Part shown: positions 40,662 to 48,056 of the stretch, piece after piece
Layout of the letters: each line of letters begins with the position of its first letter
Position numbering within the stretch: the stretch's first letter is position 1
Translations under genes and position numbers: made by a program
The notes under the pieces: model-generated
Seen by the model: only the letters and a program-made list of their open reading frames with translations
Told to the model about the DNA's origin: nothing
Databases searched by the model: none
Origin: Natrialbaceae archaeon
GTDB taxonomy: Archaea > Halobacteriota > Halobacteria > Halobacteriales > Natrialbaceae
Length of the DNA stretch: 52,616 nucleotides
NCBI GenBank assembly: GCA_003559215.1
Contig: PWMF01000143.1
Span: 1-52,616 of the forward strand
Direction: 5' to 3'

Positions 40662-42026
40662 TCAATCGTCTATATCGTCCCTGGCGTGAATTTTGGCCTG
40701 TTCACGGGCGCTGGGATTGACTGACTCTTTGAACGGAACTTTCGCCAGCGTCGCATATACGGGTTTGCCGGGCACCTCAGCGTACTCGTCCGGGAGGTGG
40801 ACTGCAAACTCCACATCGAGGTCCACGTCATATATCGAGTCGTCGAGCGGAACGTCGGTCGCAGCCTGCAGTTTCGCCGCTGGAACGAATCCGAGGCCGA
40901 TATTGGTCTCGAGGTCCGGATTCCACCCCGCCGACGTCAGGTAGCCACATTCATCGCCCGTCTCCGGGTCCGAGATGAGCCAGTAGTCCGAGGGCCATTC
41001 TAGAATCGGTTCGCCTGCCATTTTCAGACCGACCAATTTGTGAGTGAACGGAAACGCACCGTTTTCGATGGCGTCCTTCTGACGTTCCAGTTCGGCTTTG
41101 CCGACGTAGTCCACGTCCTTGTCGTCGGGGACCTGATAGCCGAGGTTGACCTGGAACGGCGACGTCTCGTAGTCCATGTCCTGCCCCAACGACAGGATTC
41201 CGGCAGCGATACGTCGACGACCGTTTACTGGCGTCGCGGCACCGCCGTGGTCTTTGACCGTTTCGAGTACTGGATTCCACACTGCCTCGGCGTTCTTCGT
41301 CGCTTCACGGACGTATATTTCGAACCCTGCCTCTCCGGAGAAGCCCGTCTGACTCACCAGCACCGGGACGTCGTTGATAGTCGCTTCCATCAGTCCGTAG
41401 TACGGAACGTCTTCGACCGCATCACCGATGAGCGACTCCATCACATCGGGCGATTTCGGCCCCTGAATCTGCATCGGCGAGACGTCGATCTCGTCGATGT
41501 CGACCTCGAAGTCATTGCCGACTGTGACCCCTTGCAACCACTGCAGCAGGTCGGAGTCAGCGATGGAGAACCAGAACTCGTCGTCGTCAGGCCGCAACAG
41601 GACAAAGTCATTGAGGATACCGCCGTCCTGGTTGCAGCAGATGGCGTACTTGCCACTCATCGTCTCGATGTCGGTCGCGTCTCGCGTAATGACGAAGTTG
41701 ACGAACGCCTCGGCATCGGGCCCCACGACACGAATCTGGCGCTCGACCGCGACGTCCCATAGCGCTACGTGGTTGACCAGCAACTCGTACTCGGCTTCCG
41801 CACCTCCGTCTTCGGGGTCGATGTACGCGCGGGGGTGATACATGTGGTTGTAAACCGTCGCCTGATGACATCCCTCCTCGACGGAGAGGTGCCAGAACGG
41901 TGATTTCCGAACCCGGGTAGAGGTCACGAGGTCAACGTCTGCGTCACCTGTTTGACGAAGATTTCTGGGAACAGTACGATCCGATTGGTCGACATTGGGG
42001 TGGTTCGGGTGGTGGTTTCTCGACAT
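40662..42026 (-). CDS. DmdA-like (DMSP demethylase / GcvT-family) methyltransferase
   Basis: The 454-residue protein is of the glycine-cleavage-T fold. It resembles DMSP demethylase (DmdA), which moves a methyl group from dimethylsulfoniopropionate to tetrahydrofolate: TRVRKSPFW, TVYNHMYHP, LWDVAVERQ, FWFSIADSDLLQW and QGPKSPDVM all resemble the DmdA pattern. Residue-level proof of substrate binding is not possible here. The C-terminal barrel is complete. The ATG at 42026 (MSRNHHPNHPN) was chosen over 42161 because DmdA proteins start near the TRVRKSP segment; the extra 45 residues are not DmdA-like. A GcvT-family relative acting on another methylated amine or sulfonium compound is the main alternative. 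Confidence 0.7.
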   Translation of the reverse strand: MSRNHHPNHPNVDQSDRTVPRNLRQTGDADVDLVTSTRVRKSPFWHLSVEEGCHQATVYNHMYHPRAYIDPEDGGAEAEYELLVNHVALWDVAVERQIRVVGPDAEAFVNFVITRDATDIETMSGKYAICCNQDGGILNDFVLLRPDDDEFWFSIADSDLLQWLQGVTVGNDFEVDIDEIDVSPMQIQGPKSPDVMESLIGDAVEDVPYYGLMEATINDVPVLVSQTGFSGEAGFEIYVREATKNAEAVWNPVLETVKDHGGAATPVNGRRRIAAGILSLGQDMDYETSPFQVNLGYQVPDDKDVDYVGKAELERQKDAIENGAFPFTHKLVGLKMAGEPILEWPSDYWLISDPETGDECGYLTSAGWNPDLETNIGLGFVPAAKLQAATDVPLDDSIYDVDLDVEFAVHLPDEYAEVPGKPVYATLAKVPFKESVNPSAREQAKIHARDDIDD

Positions 42027-42152
42027 TGGTAATCTATTCCGGTGATTCAACGGAATGGTTGGATAGCGACGCCCAGAGACGCCCGAAGCGACTGGTATCG
42101 AACGGTGGGGTAACTCCCGTAGGGAGGGAGAATTTTGGTTCAGTGTCGGTGC

Positions 42153-42235
42153 CTCGGTCATCGGCGTGGTATCTCTGTGTCATACAAGTGAACACTCGGC
42201 CATCGACATGGTATCGTGTGACATACAAATGAATA
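42153..42235. repeat. Tandem imperfect 42-bp repeat upstream of the DmdA-like gene
   Basis: Copy 1 is 42153-42194 and copy 2 is 42195-42235; the next seven bases begin a third copy. Conserved words include CTCGG, CATCG, TGGTATC, GTG, CATACAA and TGAA. Each copy contains GTAT...CATAC, an inverted GTAT/ATAC pair about 8-9 bases apart, as in a dimeric-regulator site. The repeats lie 127-209 bases before the DmdA-like ATG. Confidence 0.6.
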
Positions 42236-42537
42236 CTCGGCCTGTGACCGCATTGTCCATTCTCTTAATCGATTAATACATTTATATCGGGTCTAGGATA
42301 TATCATGCATTCCTGATCACTTTCGCAGGTTCTCGGTGGAAGCAGTGAGAACAACGAAGGCAAGCAAAAAGAATGATTATCGCCCAGAGAACTCCACGAG
42401 AGATTTTTGATACACGTTCATCCCCGTTCTGAGTAGTTACCACCAACTCCCAGGGCCGCTCTCTTGTATTGACCCCAGCGGCCTCCGTTTCACTGACTCG
42501 TAGAACAGTGCCCGGCTGTTGAACGAAGACTCTGTAT

Positions 42538-42553
42538 GTGACGTTACGCGGAC
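42538..42553 (+). repeat. Right copy of a 16-bp direct repeat flanking the island
   Basis: GTGACGTTACGCGGAC matches 40452-40467 with one mismatch in the same orientation. Its position just before the promoter at 42581-42588 makes a boundary or an operator both possible. Confidence 0.45.
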
Positions 42554-42580
42554 TCCAATTCGGAATGCATCGTCAATGTT

Positions 42581-42629
42581 TTATATAGACTCTAAATCCC
42601 GCAGGTGACTTATGGCACATTTCGGATAG
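42581..42629 (+). other. Strong promoter before a five-codon reading frame
   Basis: TTATATAG (42581-42588) lies 24-31 bases before an ATG at 42612, the ideal leaderless spacing, but the frame reads only MAHFG and stops at 42629. It may be the relic of a disrupted gene, a leader peptide, or the promoter of an untranslated RNA. No downstream frame continues it. Confidence 0.4.
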
Positions 42630-42716
42630 ATCGATAGCCACTTCGGTAACTGTTTGCCCTGTACGTAACGCTGTCACGCTGGTAACACGGGATTTCCACG
42701 TCCTCCCCAGCCGATT

Positions 42717-42818
42717 TCTGCTCACGGGCGCTGCGGGACGGCGGAGCCGTCCCGACAGTCGCGGCGCTACGCGCCGCGCACTGCCCGTTCGCACGGTCCG
42801 CGGAACCTGCGGTTCCGC
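42717..42818 (+). repeat. Dispersed structured intergenic repeat, copy B
   Basis: TCTGCTCACGGGC (42717-42729) is followed by two inserted hairpins (42734-42754, stem CGGGACGGC/GCCGTCCCG; 42761-42777, stem GCGGCGC/GCGCCGC). Then come GTTCGCACGG and the final hairpin GCGGAACC-TGC-GGTTCCGC (42800-42818). The G-C pair of copies A and C is replaced by A-T in the stem, a compensatory change. Confidence 0.6.
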
Positions 42819-43070
42819 GCTACGCTCGCTCACAGGTTCGCTCACTCAACCCCTGTCAGCGTACACTCTGACAAGCCTTCGTTCGCGCTGCTCACGAAGA
42901 CCTCGCGCAGTTTCGGACGACGCCTCGCTGCGCTCACCGCCGTCCAGCGCGCGCCACCGCAGGATGTGTAGTCGATCTGACTAGCGCTCGAGTGCTGCCG
43001 ACGGTCTGACTCGACTGCGGTCCGTCCGTCGGATCACTCGATCCCGGTCGCTCGAGAACGTGACCTCCAG

Positions 43071-45212
43071 TTACTCCTCGGCGATCCGGCTCCCGCCCGG
43101 CGGCATGAAGTGCTGAATGCGGTCCGGGCTGGCGATCTTCCGGACGAACGACTCGTCCGTGAACTCCTCGCGGAACTGCCGGTACATCCGCTTGGCCGCG
43201 TCGGCCTGTGCGTACCGGCCGGGCTCGAGTTCGATCGTCGTTTCGGCCTGGCCCTCGACGGCCGACGGCGGGCCGCCGATCACGCGGGTGTAGGGCTCGC
43301 ATTGGATGCCGACCGCTACACCGACGGGCGTATCCCGGTAGTAGGTGCGATCCCCACGGATCGCGAACCCGCCCTTCTCCAAGTACTCGCCGCTCTCGGG
43401 CGTCTTCGTCACCTGGTCGGCGTCGACGGCGTAGACGTCGCCCGCGTAGCGGCCGTCCTTCCAGACCGACGAGTAGGTGACGGCGAACTGGGCGGCCTCC
43501 TCGATGCTCGAGTCGGGGAGCTCGATATCCGACGACGAGGCCTCGCTGGGATCGGTCGCCTTCAACACCGTGACGGGGCCGCCGTGGGCCTGCGTGTGGA
43601 GCACTTTGTCACCCGGCTCGAGATACTTCTTGACGAGCTCCTCGTTCTGGTCGGCGTTTCGTCCGCCGATCACGAGGTAGCCGTCGCTGGTGTGGAACCA
43701 GCGAAAGCGGTCGTACCAGGGCTCGTTTTCCCGGATCGGGATCGAGGCCAGCTCGAGCCAGTTCGTCTCCTTCTGTTCCTCCTCGGCCTCGTCGTCGGCC
43801 GTCTCGTCGGTCGCCTCCCACTCGTCGCGGCGTCGCTTGGCGTCCTCGAGGTCCTCGCGGGTATCCTCGATGGCCGCCAGCGCGCCCTCCTTCTTTTTGG
43901 CGATGCGTTTAGCCTCGGTGTAGAGACGGTCGGCGTTCTGCTCGACGCCCTGCCGGGCGAGGAGATCGATCTCCTCGCCGTCGAGTTCGACGGTAACGAT
44001 CCCCTCCGTGCCGTCGACGCCGACGACCGCCTCCGCGGCCTCGATTCCGCGTTCCTTCCCCTCCTCGAAGCGCTCCTCGATCTCGTCCCACGGACGATCC
44101 TGCGCGCGGGCCTCCTGAACCGTCGAGAGGATGTCGTCGACTACCCCGTACTCGGCGTACAGCAACTCGGCGTTCTCCCGCTGGGACTGAGCCTGCTGTT
44201 CGAACCCCTCGATCGCGCCCTGCTGTTGTTCGATGATCCGCTCGTGTTTAGCGATCTCCTCCTCGAAGTCGGGCCGCTGTTCGGTCGGATCGGGCTCCTC
44301 CTCGTCTTCCAGCTCGAGTTCGAAGAAGTAGTCGTCGAGCGCGTCGAGGAAGCTGTCGGCGCTTTCGGCGGTCAGGCCGGCCTCCTTGTGTTCCTCGAGG
44401 GGGAACGGGGTAGCGTCGACGACCGGCTCGTCGTCGGGTTCGTCCGACTCCTCGTCCTCGACGGGTGCCCGGTAGAGCCGGGGGTCGAAGTTCGCGTTTC
44501 GGACGTCGAGTGCGAGCCGCTCGATCGCCTCGTAGACGCGCCGGTAGTCGTCCTCGGTGGCGTCCTCGATGTCTAATGCCTTCTCGACGCCCGCGCGGGT
44601 GCAGACCTCCTCGGCGTACAGCCCGCCCATGTTGAGCTGGGTGGCGAGCGTCCGGACGACGTCGGTGTCCGAATCCTCCATCTCGCGGTCGAACGCCTCC
44701 CGCGAGACCGACAGCGGGTTCGTCCGCGAGTCGGGGAACTCGTACCGGGAGCCGGGAACGACCGTTCTGGATTTCAGGCGAACCGTCTCGAGGCAGTCGA
44801 TCACCTCGTACTCGCCGTCGGTGACGGCGATGTTGCCCTGGCCGAACAGCTCGACGATGATACGGGTAGTGCCGTCGTCGCGGTCGAAGACGAACTCGAG
44901 GATGCGGTCGAACTCGAACTGTTCGACGCCGACGAAGTCGGCCCCCGACAGTCGGTTGCGGAGCATCATCGCGAACTGGGGCGGCCTGCCGGGGGCGTCG
45001 GGCACCCGCTCGGGGGCGACCGTGTGGGCGCGTTTGATCTCGCCGACCTCGATCAGCAGTTCGACGCGACCGCGGTCGAAATCCCGCATCTTGAGCCGCA
45101 GGAGGTCGTCGCCGTAGAGGTAGGCCTTGTCGACCTTCGCGCCCTCGTAGGTACCGAACTCCCCGACGAGGGCCGCGAGATCGACGCTCGTAAGCTCCCG
45201 CTTTGGATCCAT
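43071..45212 (-). CDS. rqcH: NFACT family ribosome-rescue protein (RqcH/Rqc2-like)
   Basis: The 713-residue protein has the NFACT architecture: an NFACT-N domain (MDPKRELTSVDLAALVGEF, then FDRILEFVFDRDDGTTRI), a long coiled-coil middle of about 250 residues rich in Glu, and an NFACT-R domain with WYDRFRWFHTSDGYLVIGGRNA. RqcH/Rqc2 binds stalled large subunits and adds alanine tails to nascent chains; the archaeal protein is believed to do similar work. It pairs functionally with pelota (29013-30080), though the two are 13 kb apart. The product is of typical haloarchaeal length with a strongly acidic insert (near residues 467-483). Confidence 0.9.
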   Translation of the reverse strand: MDPKRELTSVDLAALVGEFGTYEGAKVDKAYLYGDDLLRLKMRDFDRGRVELLIEVGEIKRAHTVAPERVPDAPGRPPQFAMMLRNRLSGADFVGVEQFEFDRILEFVFDRDDGTTRIIVELFGQGNIAVTDGEYEVIDCLETVRLKSRTVVPGSRYEFPDSRTNPLSVSREAFDREMEDSDTDVVRTLATQLNMGGLYAEEVCTRAGVEKALDIEDATEDDYRRVYEAIERLALDVRNANFDPRLYRAPVEDEESDEPDDEPVVDATPFPLEEHKEAGLTAESADSFLDALDDYFFELELEDEEEPDPTEQRPDFEEEIAKHERIIEQQQGAIEGFEQQAQSQRENAELLYAEYGVVDDILSTVQEARAQDRPWDEIEERFEEGKERGIEAAEAVVGVDGTEGIVTVELDGEEIDLLARQGVEQNADRLYTEAKRIAKKKEGALAAIEDTREDLEDAKRRRDEWEATDETADDEAEEEQKETNWLELASIPIRENEPWYDRFRWFHTSDGYLVIGGRNADQNEELVKKYLEPGDKVLHTQAHGGPVTVLKATDPSEASSSDIELPDSSIEEAAQFAVTYSSVWKDGRYAGDVYAVDADQVTKTPESGEYLEKGGFAIRGDRTYYRDTPVGVAVGIQCEPYTRVIGGPPSAVEGQAETTIELEPGRYAQADAAKRMYRQFREEFTDESFVRKIASPDRIQHFMPPGGSRIAEE

Positions 45213-45415
45213 ACCTCTATCTGCCCGGCCCGGTCAAAAAGGCGTGTCGCTCCGGCTCGACCGGGGTTCTCGCGACGGCGCGCTCACTCGAGTCAGAAAG
45301 GCTCATCGGCGACGAGCCCGTTTCACGCGAGCATGAACACGGCTGGCTCGCTTGCGAGCAGAACCGACGGGACGACTACGGACGAACGTTGGGCGCCCGG
45401 CAAAGGAGGCGACCG

Positions 45416-46060
45416 ATGAGCGCGCCCCCGCGCCCAGTCTGGGCGGAGGTTTCGAGACTCCCGTCGTTCCTCGAGCGCCTCGAGCAGACGGGCGGGCTCT
45501 CGGCCCGCGCGCTGATCGACGAGCTCGAGGTCGAGATTCCGGTCGAAGGCGTCGCCTACCACGATCGGGGAATTCGGATCCCGGGCTACGACGCGACGTT
45601 CGTCCACGAACCGAGCGGCTCTCGCGGACGACCGGCGTTCAGCGTTCAGGTCGACACGATCGGGCCGCGAAACGGCTGGGCGATCTTCGACAAGACGCTG
45701 TCGTGGGACGTCTACCTCCTCCGGGCCGAGGGAGCCGCGGCGATCGCCTGGCTCAGCGACGAGGAGTACCGGATCGAGGAAGCCGACGAGTTCGACTCGA
45801 AGCGTGACGCGGTCGCCGCCGGTCGCTTCTCGTTCGGCATCTTCCTCTACGCCGGCGACGCCTGGGCGGAACAACAGAAACGGATCCGCAGCACGAACGC
45901 CCCGGCCTACCTCCTGCAGGAGGACGGCCAGCCGATGATTCCGAGCACGCAGTCGGAGTTCTACGAGTTCGTCGACTCGACGGTTACGGAGTTCCGAACC
46001 AGCGGCGCCGCGCCCGACTACCTCGGCCTGCTCGAACTCGAGGCGACGGTCGACGGCTGA
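45416..46060 (+). CDS. Conserved hypothetical protein with strong ribosome-binding site
   Basis: The 214-residue soluble protein starts MSAPPRPVWAEVSRLPSFLE. It contains GVAYHDRGIRIPGYDATFVHE, a strand-rich middle (IFDKTLSWDVYLLRAEGAAA) and a C-terminal helix. No family is recognised; a nuclease-like fold cannot be excluded but no active-site motif is clear. A GGAGG sequence at 45405-45409, six bases before the ATG, is one of the few strong Shine-Dalgarno sites in this window and decides the start among longer in-frame options. Confidence 0.68.
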   Translation: MSAPPRPVWAEVSRLPSFLERLEQTGGLSARALIDELEVEIPVEGVAYHDRGIRIPGYDATFVHEPSGSRGRPAFSVQVDTIGPRNGWAIFDKTLSWDVYLLRAEGAAAIAWLSDEEYRIEEADEFDSKRDAVAAGRFSFGIFLYAGDAWAEQQKRIRSTNAPAYLLQEDGQPMIPSTQSEFYEFVDSTVTEFRTSGAAPDYLGLLELEATVDG

Positions 46061-46411
46061 TCGACGTTATTCGGTGTATAAACGTTTCACACGTCGGTCA
46101 GATGCGTCCCTACCGAGCGGATTCGGCTGCGAAAATCGGGATCACAGAGGCGCGCCGTCGAAGTCCGCTCGAACGGGGGGGGAGCGTCGAGCGGTGGGGG
46201 GTGGGGGGAGTGGCGACGGCGTGCCCGAATGAGATACAGCGGGTGTGGCGCTGGTTGTTGGGGGAGTGTGATCGATGCCGACGTTCGTCGGCACCCAATG
46301 CTTCATACCCCACTACTATAAAAATTTCGAATGTAGCTATGTGTTTTTAACTCCCGACTTTCTCGATCTCAGTCGGAATCTGTCCGGTGAGAATGTCGCT
46401 CCCGAGAAACG
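46061..46411. other. Non-coding stretch with G-runs
   Basis: No gene is seen in these 351 bases. It holds long G-runs (46175-46208) and an AT-rich block near 46312-46350 with TATAAAAATTTC. The AT-rich block could be the termination region of the minus-strand flavin reductase gene. Confidence 0.5.
46175..46208 (+). other. G-quadruplex-forming candidate
   Basis: The run has eight Gs (46175-46182), then six Gs at 46196-46201 and six Gs at 46203-46208 separated by a single T. Four runs of at least three Gs with short loops can fold into a quadruplex on the plus strand. Biological activity is inference. Confidence 0.45.
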
Positions 46412-47137
46412 TCAGTCTTCGTTGGCCGCGTCCGCCTCCCATCCTTCGGTGAAGATCCGATCGGCCTCGGCGCCGGCATCCTCGAGCAGTTCCTCGGTCT
46501 CGACGACCATCTCGGGGACGCCACAGATGTAGCAGTCGACGTCGGCAAGGTCGTCGACTCCCTCGATCGCCTCCGGGAGGTGATCTTGGACGTGTCCAGT
46601 CCTCCCGTTCCACGCCGCGTCGTCGTCGGTGTCCGAGAGGACGTAGTCGACGGAGACAGCGTCGGTCCCCGCCCGGAGTTGATCGAGGCTCTCCCGGAAG
46701 ATCAGGTGCTCCTGGTCGCGCTCGCCGAAGACAAGCGTGGCCGTTTCCTGTCCCTCGTTGGCGTACTGTCTGATCATCGGATACAGCGGCGTGATCCCGG
46801 TTCCGGTGGCGACGAAGAGGGCGTCGCGCTCGGGGTCGCGAAGGTGGAGGTTCCCCTCGACGGGGTCGATCTCGATCTCGTCGCCCGGCGTCCGATCGTG
46901 CATGTAGACTGAACCGGTGCCGTCGTCGTAGCGCTTGATCGTCAACACGAGCTGGTTCGTTCCGGGAGCGTTGATCGCCGTGTACGGTCGCGCGTCCTCT
47001 TCACCGTCGACCTCGAAGTGGACCGTCGTGTGCTGGCCCGGATCGAACTCGAAGCGGTGGTCGCCGGCAACGAGCCGGAACTGCTTCACGTCCGGCGTCA
47101 TCTGATGGACGTCGGTAACTGTAGCGGACAGTGTCAT
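46412..47137 (-). CDS. Ferredoxin-reductase-type FAD/NAD(P) oxidoreductase
   Basis: The 241-residue flavoprotein has the FNR-like two-domain layout. The FAD domain has RPYTAINAPGTNQ and GSVYMHDRTPGDEI; the NAD(P) domain has FVATGTGITPLYPMIRQY and a C-terminal CGVPEMVVETEELL. It transfers electrons between NAD(P)H and an acceptor protein such as a ferredoxin or monooxygenase component. No partner gene is adjacent. The start at 47137 gives MTLSATVTDVHQ, typical for the family; an upstream ATG at 47161 adds eight non-conserved residues. Confidence 0.85.
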   Translation of the reverse strand: MTLSATVTDVHQMTPDVKQFRLVAGDHRFEFDPGQHTTVHFEVDGEEDARPYTAINAPGTNQLVLTIKRYDDGTGSVYMHDRTPGDEIEIDPVEGNLHLRDPERDALFVATGTGITPLYPMIRQYANEGQETATLVFGERDQEHLIFRESLDQLRAGTDAVSVDYVLSDTDDDAAWNGRTGHVQDHLPEAIEGVDDLADVDCYICGVPEMVVETEELLEDAGAEADRIFTEGWEADAANED

Positions 47138-47240
47138 AGCCGACCTGCGGCCAGAAGCCACTAAACCGTACTGTCGGCACGTGCATCCCGACTCCGGTCG
47201 GAAAAAGTGATTGATCCAATCGACGGCCGTCTCCGGTCCG

Positions 47241-48056
47241 CTACGTCGCCTTCTCGACAGCGGCCTCGATGGCCGCGTACAGCTCGTCGGTTTCGTCCGT
47301 CGGCGAGTAGACCGTGTCGTCGACGCTGACGCGGGGAACGTCGTCGACGTCCATCTTCTCGACCTCGTCGACCGTCTCGTCGAGTTTGTCCTGGTAAGCG
47401 TCGCCGCTAGCGGCGTCGTACACCGTTTCGGGGTCGTCGACGTCCGCCTTCTCCGCGACGTGCTCGAGTCGCTTGGGCGTCGCCCACTCCTCCTCGAGGT
47501 CGATGTTGATCGCGACGCACTCGACGAAAGTCCAGAACTGACCAGGGTCGTGGTCCCAGACGGCCAGTCCGGCCCGCGCTAGTCGCTCCCCATCGTCACC
47601 GTGGAGCGCCGCCCCGTCGAGGGATGCGACAGCGTGGACCTCGAGGTCGACCTCGCCTTTCTTTACGTGTTTCTCGAGCAGCGTCGCGAACTCCTCGAGC
47701 ATGAACTCGGAGGTTTCCGTCGACTTCCAGGTGCCGAACAGCTTGATCGTCACGGGCGCGTCGCCCGTACCGGCGATCGGGAACGCGGATTTCGGGTCGT
47801 CCGGCGTCGGGACCGGGTCGAGTACGCCCTTCGGCTCCTCGATATCGTCCTTGTCGTCCTCGCCGTTCGGGTCGTCACCGTTGCCACCGTTACCGCCGTT
47901 TTCACCGTTACCACCGTCGGTTTCGTTCGACGGATCATCGTCCTCGTCGTCCTCGTCGTCGCTGGAGAGGAAGTCGGTACATCCCGCGAGCCCGGCAATG
48001 GCTGCGCCACTGCCGACCTGAAGTACGCGCCGTCTGGTGCGGTTGTCTTGCGTCAC
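47241..48056 (-). CDS. DsbA-like thioredoxin-fold lipoprotein lacking the CXXC motif
   Basis: The 271-residue protein has a twin-arginine-like lipoprotein signal (TRRRVLQVGSGAAIAGLAGC, lipobox Cys at 26), so it is anchored outside the cell. A low-complexity Asp/Gly/Asn linker (about residues 31-68) follows. The folded domain resembles DsbA/thioredoxin-fold proteins (VTIKLFGTWKSTETSEFMLEEF and the helix PKRLEHVAEKADVDDPE), but CXXC is replaced by WKST, so disulfide exchange by the usual mechanism is not possible. The only other Cys is in FVECVAIN. It starts at GTG 48056. The MITE lies 84-208 bases upstream. Confidence 0.72.
   Translation of the reverse strand: MTQDNRTRRRVLQVGSGAAIAGLAGCTDFLSSDDEDDEDDDPSNETDGGNGENGGNGGNGDDPNGEDDKDDIEEPKGVLDPVPTPDDPKSAFPIAGTGDAPVTIKLFGTWKSTETSEFMLEEFATLLEKHVKKGEVDLEVHAVASLDGAALHGDDGERLARAGLAVWDHDPGQFWTFVECVAINIDLEEEWATPKRLEHVAEKADVDDPETVYDAASGDAYQDKLDETVDEVEKMDVDDVPRVSVDDTVYSPTDETDELYAAIEAAVEKAT

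Larger units (their letters stand above)
42027..43070. other. Long gene-free stretch upstream of the DmdA-like gene
   Basis: About 1,040 bases have no convincing gene. The stretch contains a tandem 42-bp repeat (42153-42235), a direct-repeat arm (42538-42553), a strong promoter before a five-codon frame (42581-42629), copy B of the structured repeat (42717-42818), and GC-rich segments near 42760-43010 with CTCGCT/GCTCAC words. The AT-rich part 42120-42660 looks lower in GC than the neighbouring genes by eye. Confidence 0.55.

Noticed and set aside
42573..42845. A 90-codon frame on the minus strand with basic composition
   Set aside because: It crosses the structured repeat and the promoter at 42581, has no family-like segment, and its codons follow the hairpin repeats rather than a protein pattern.
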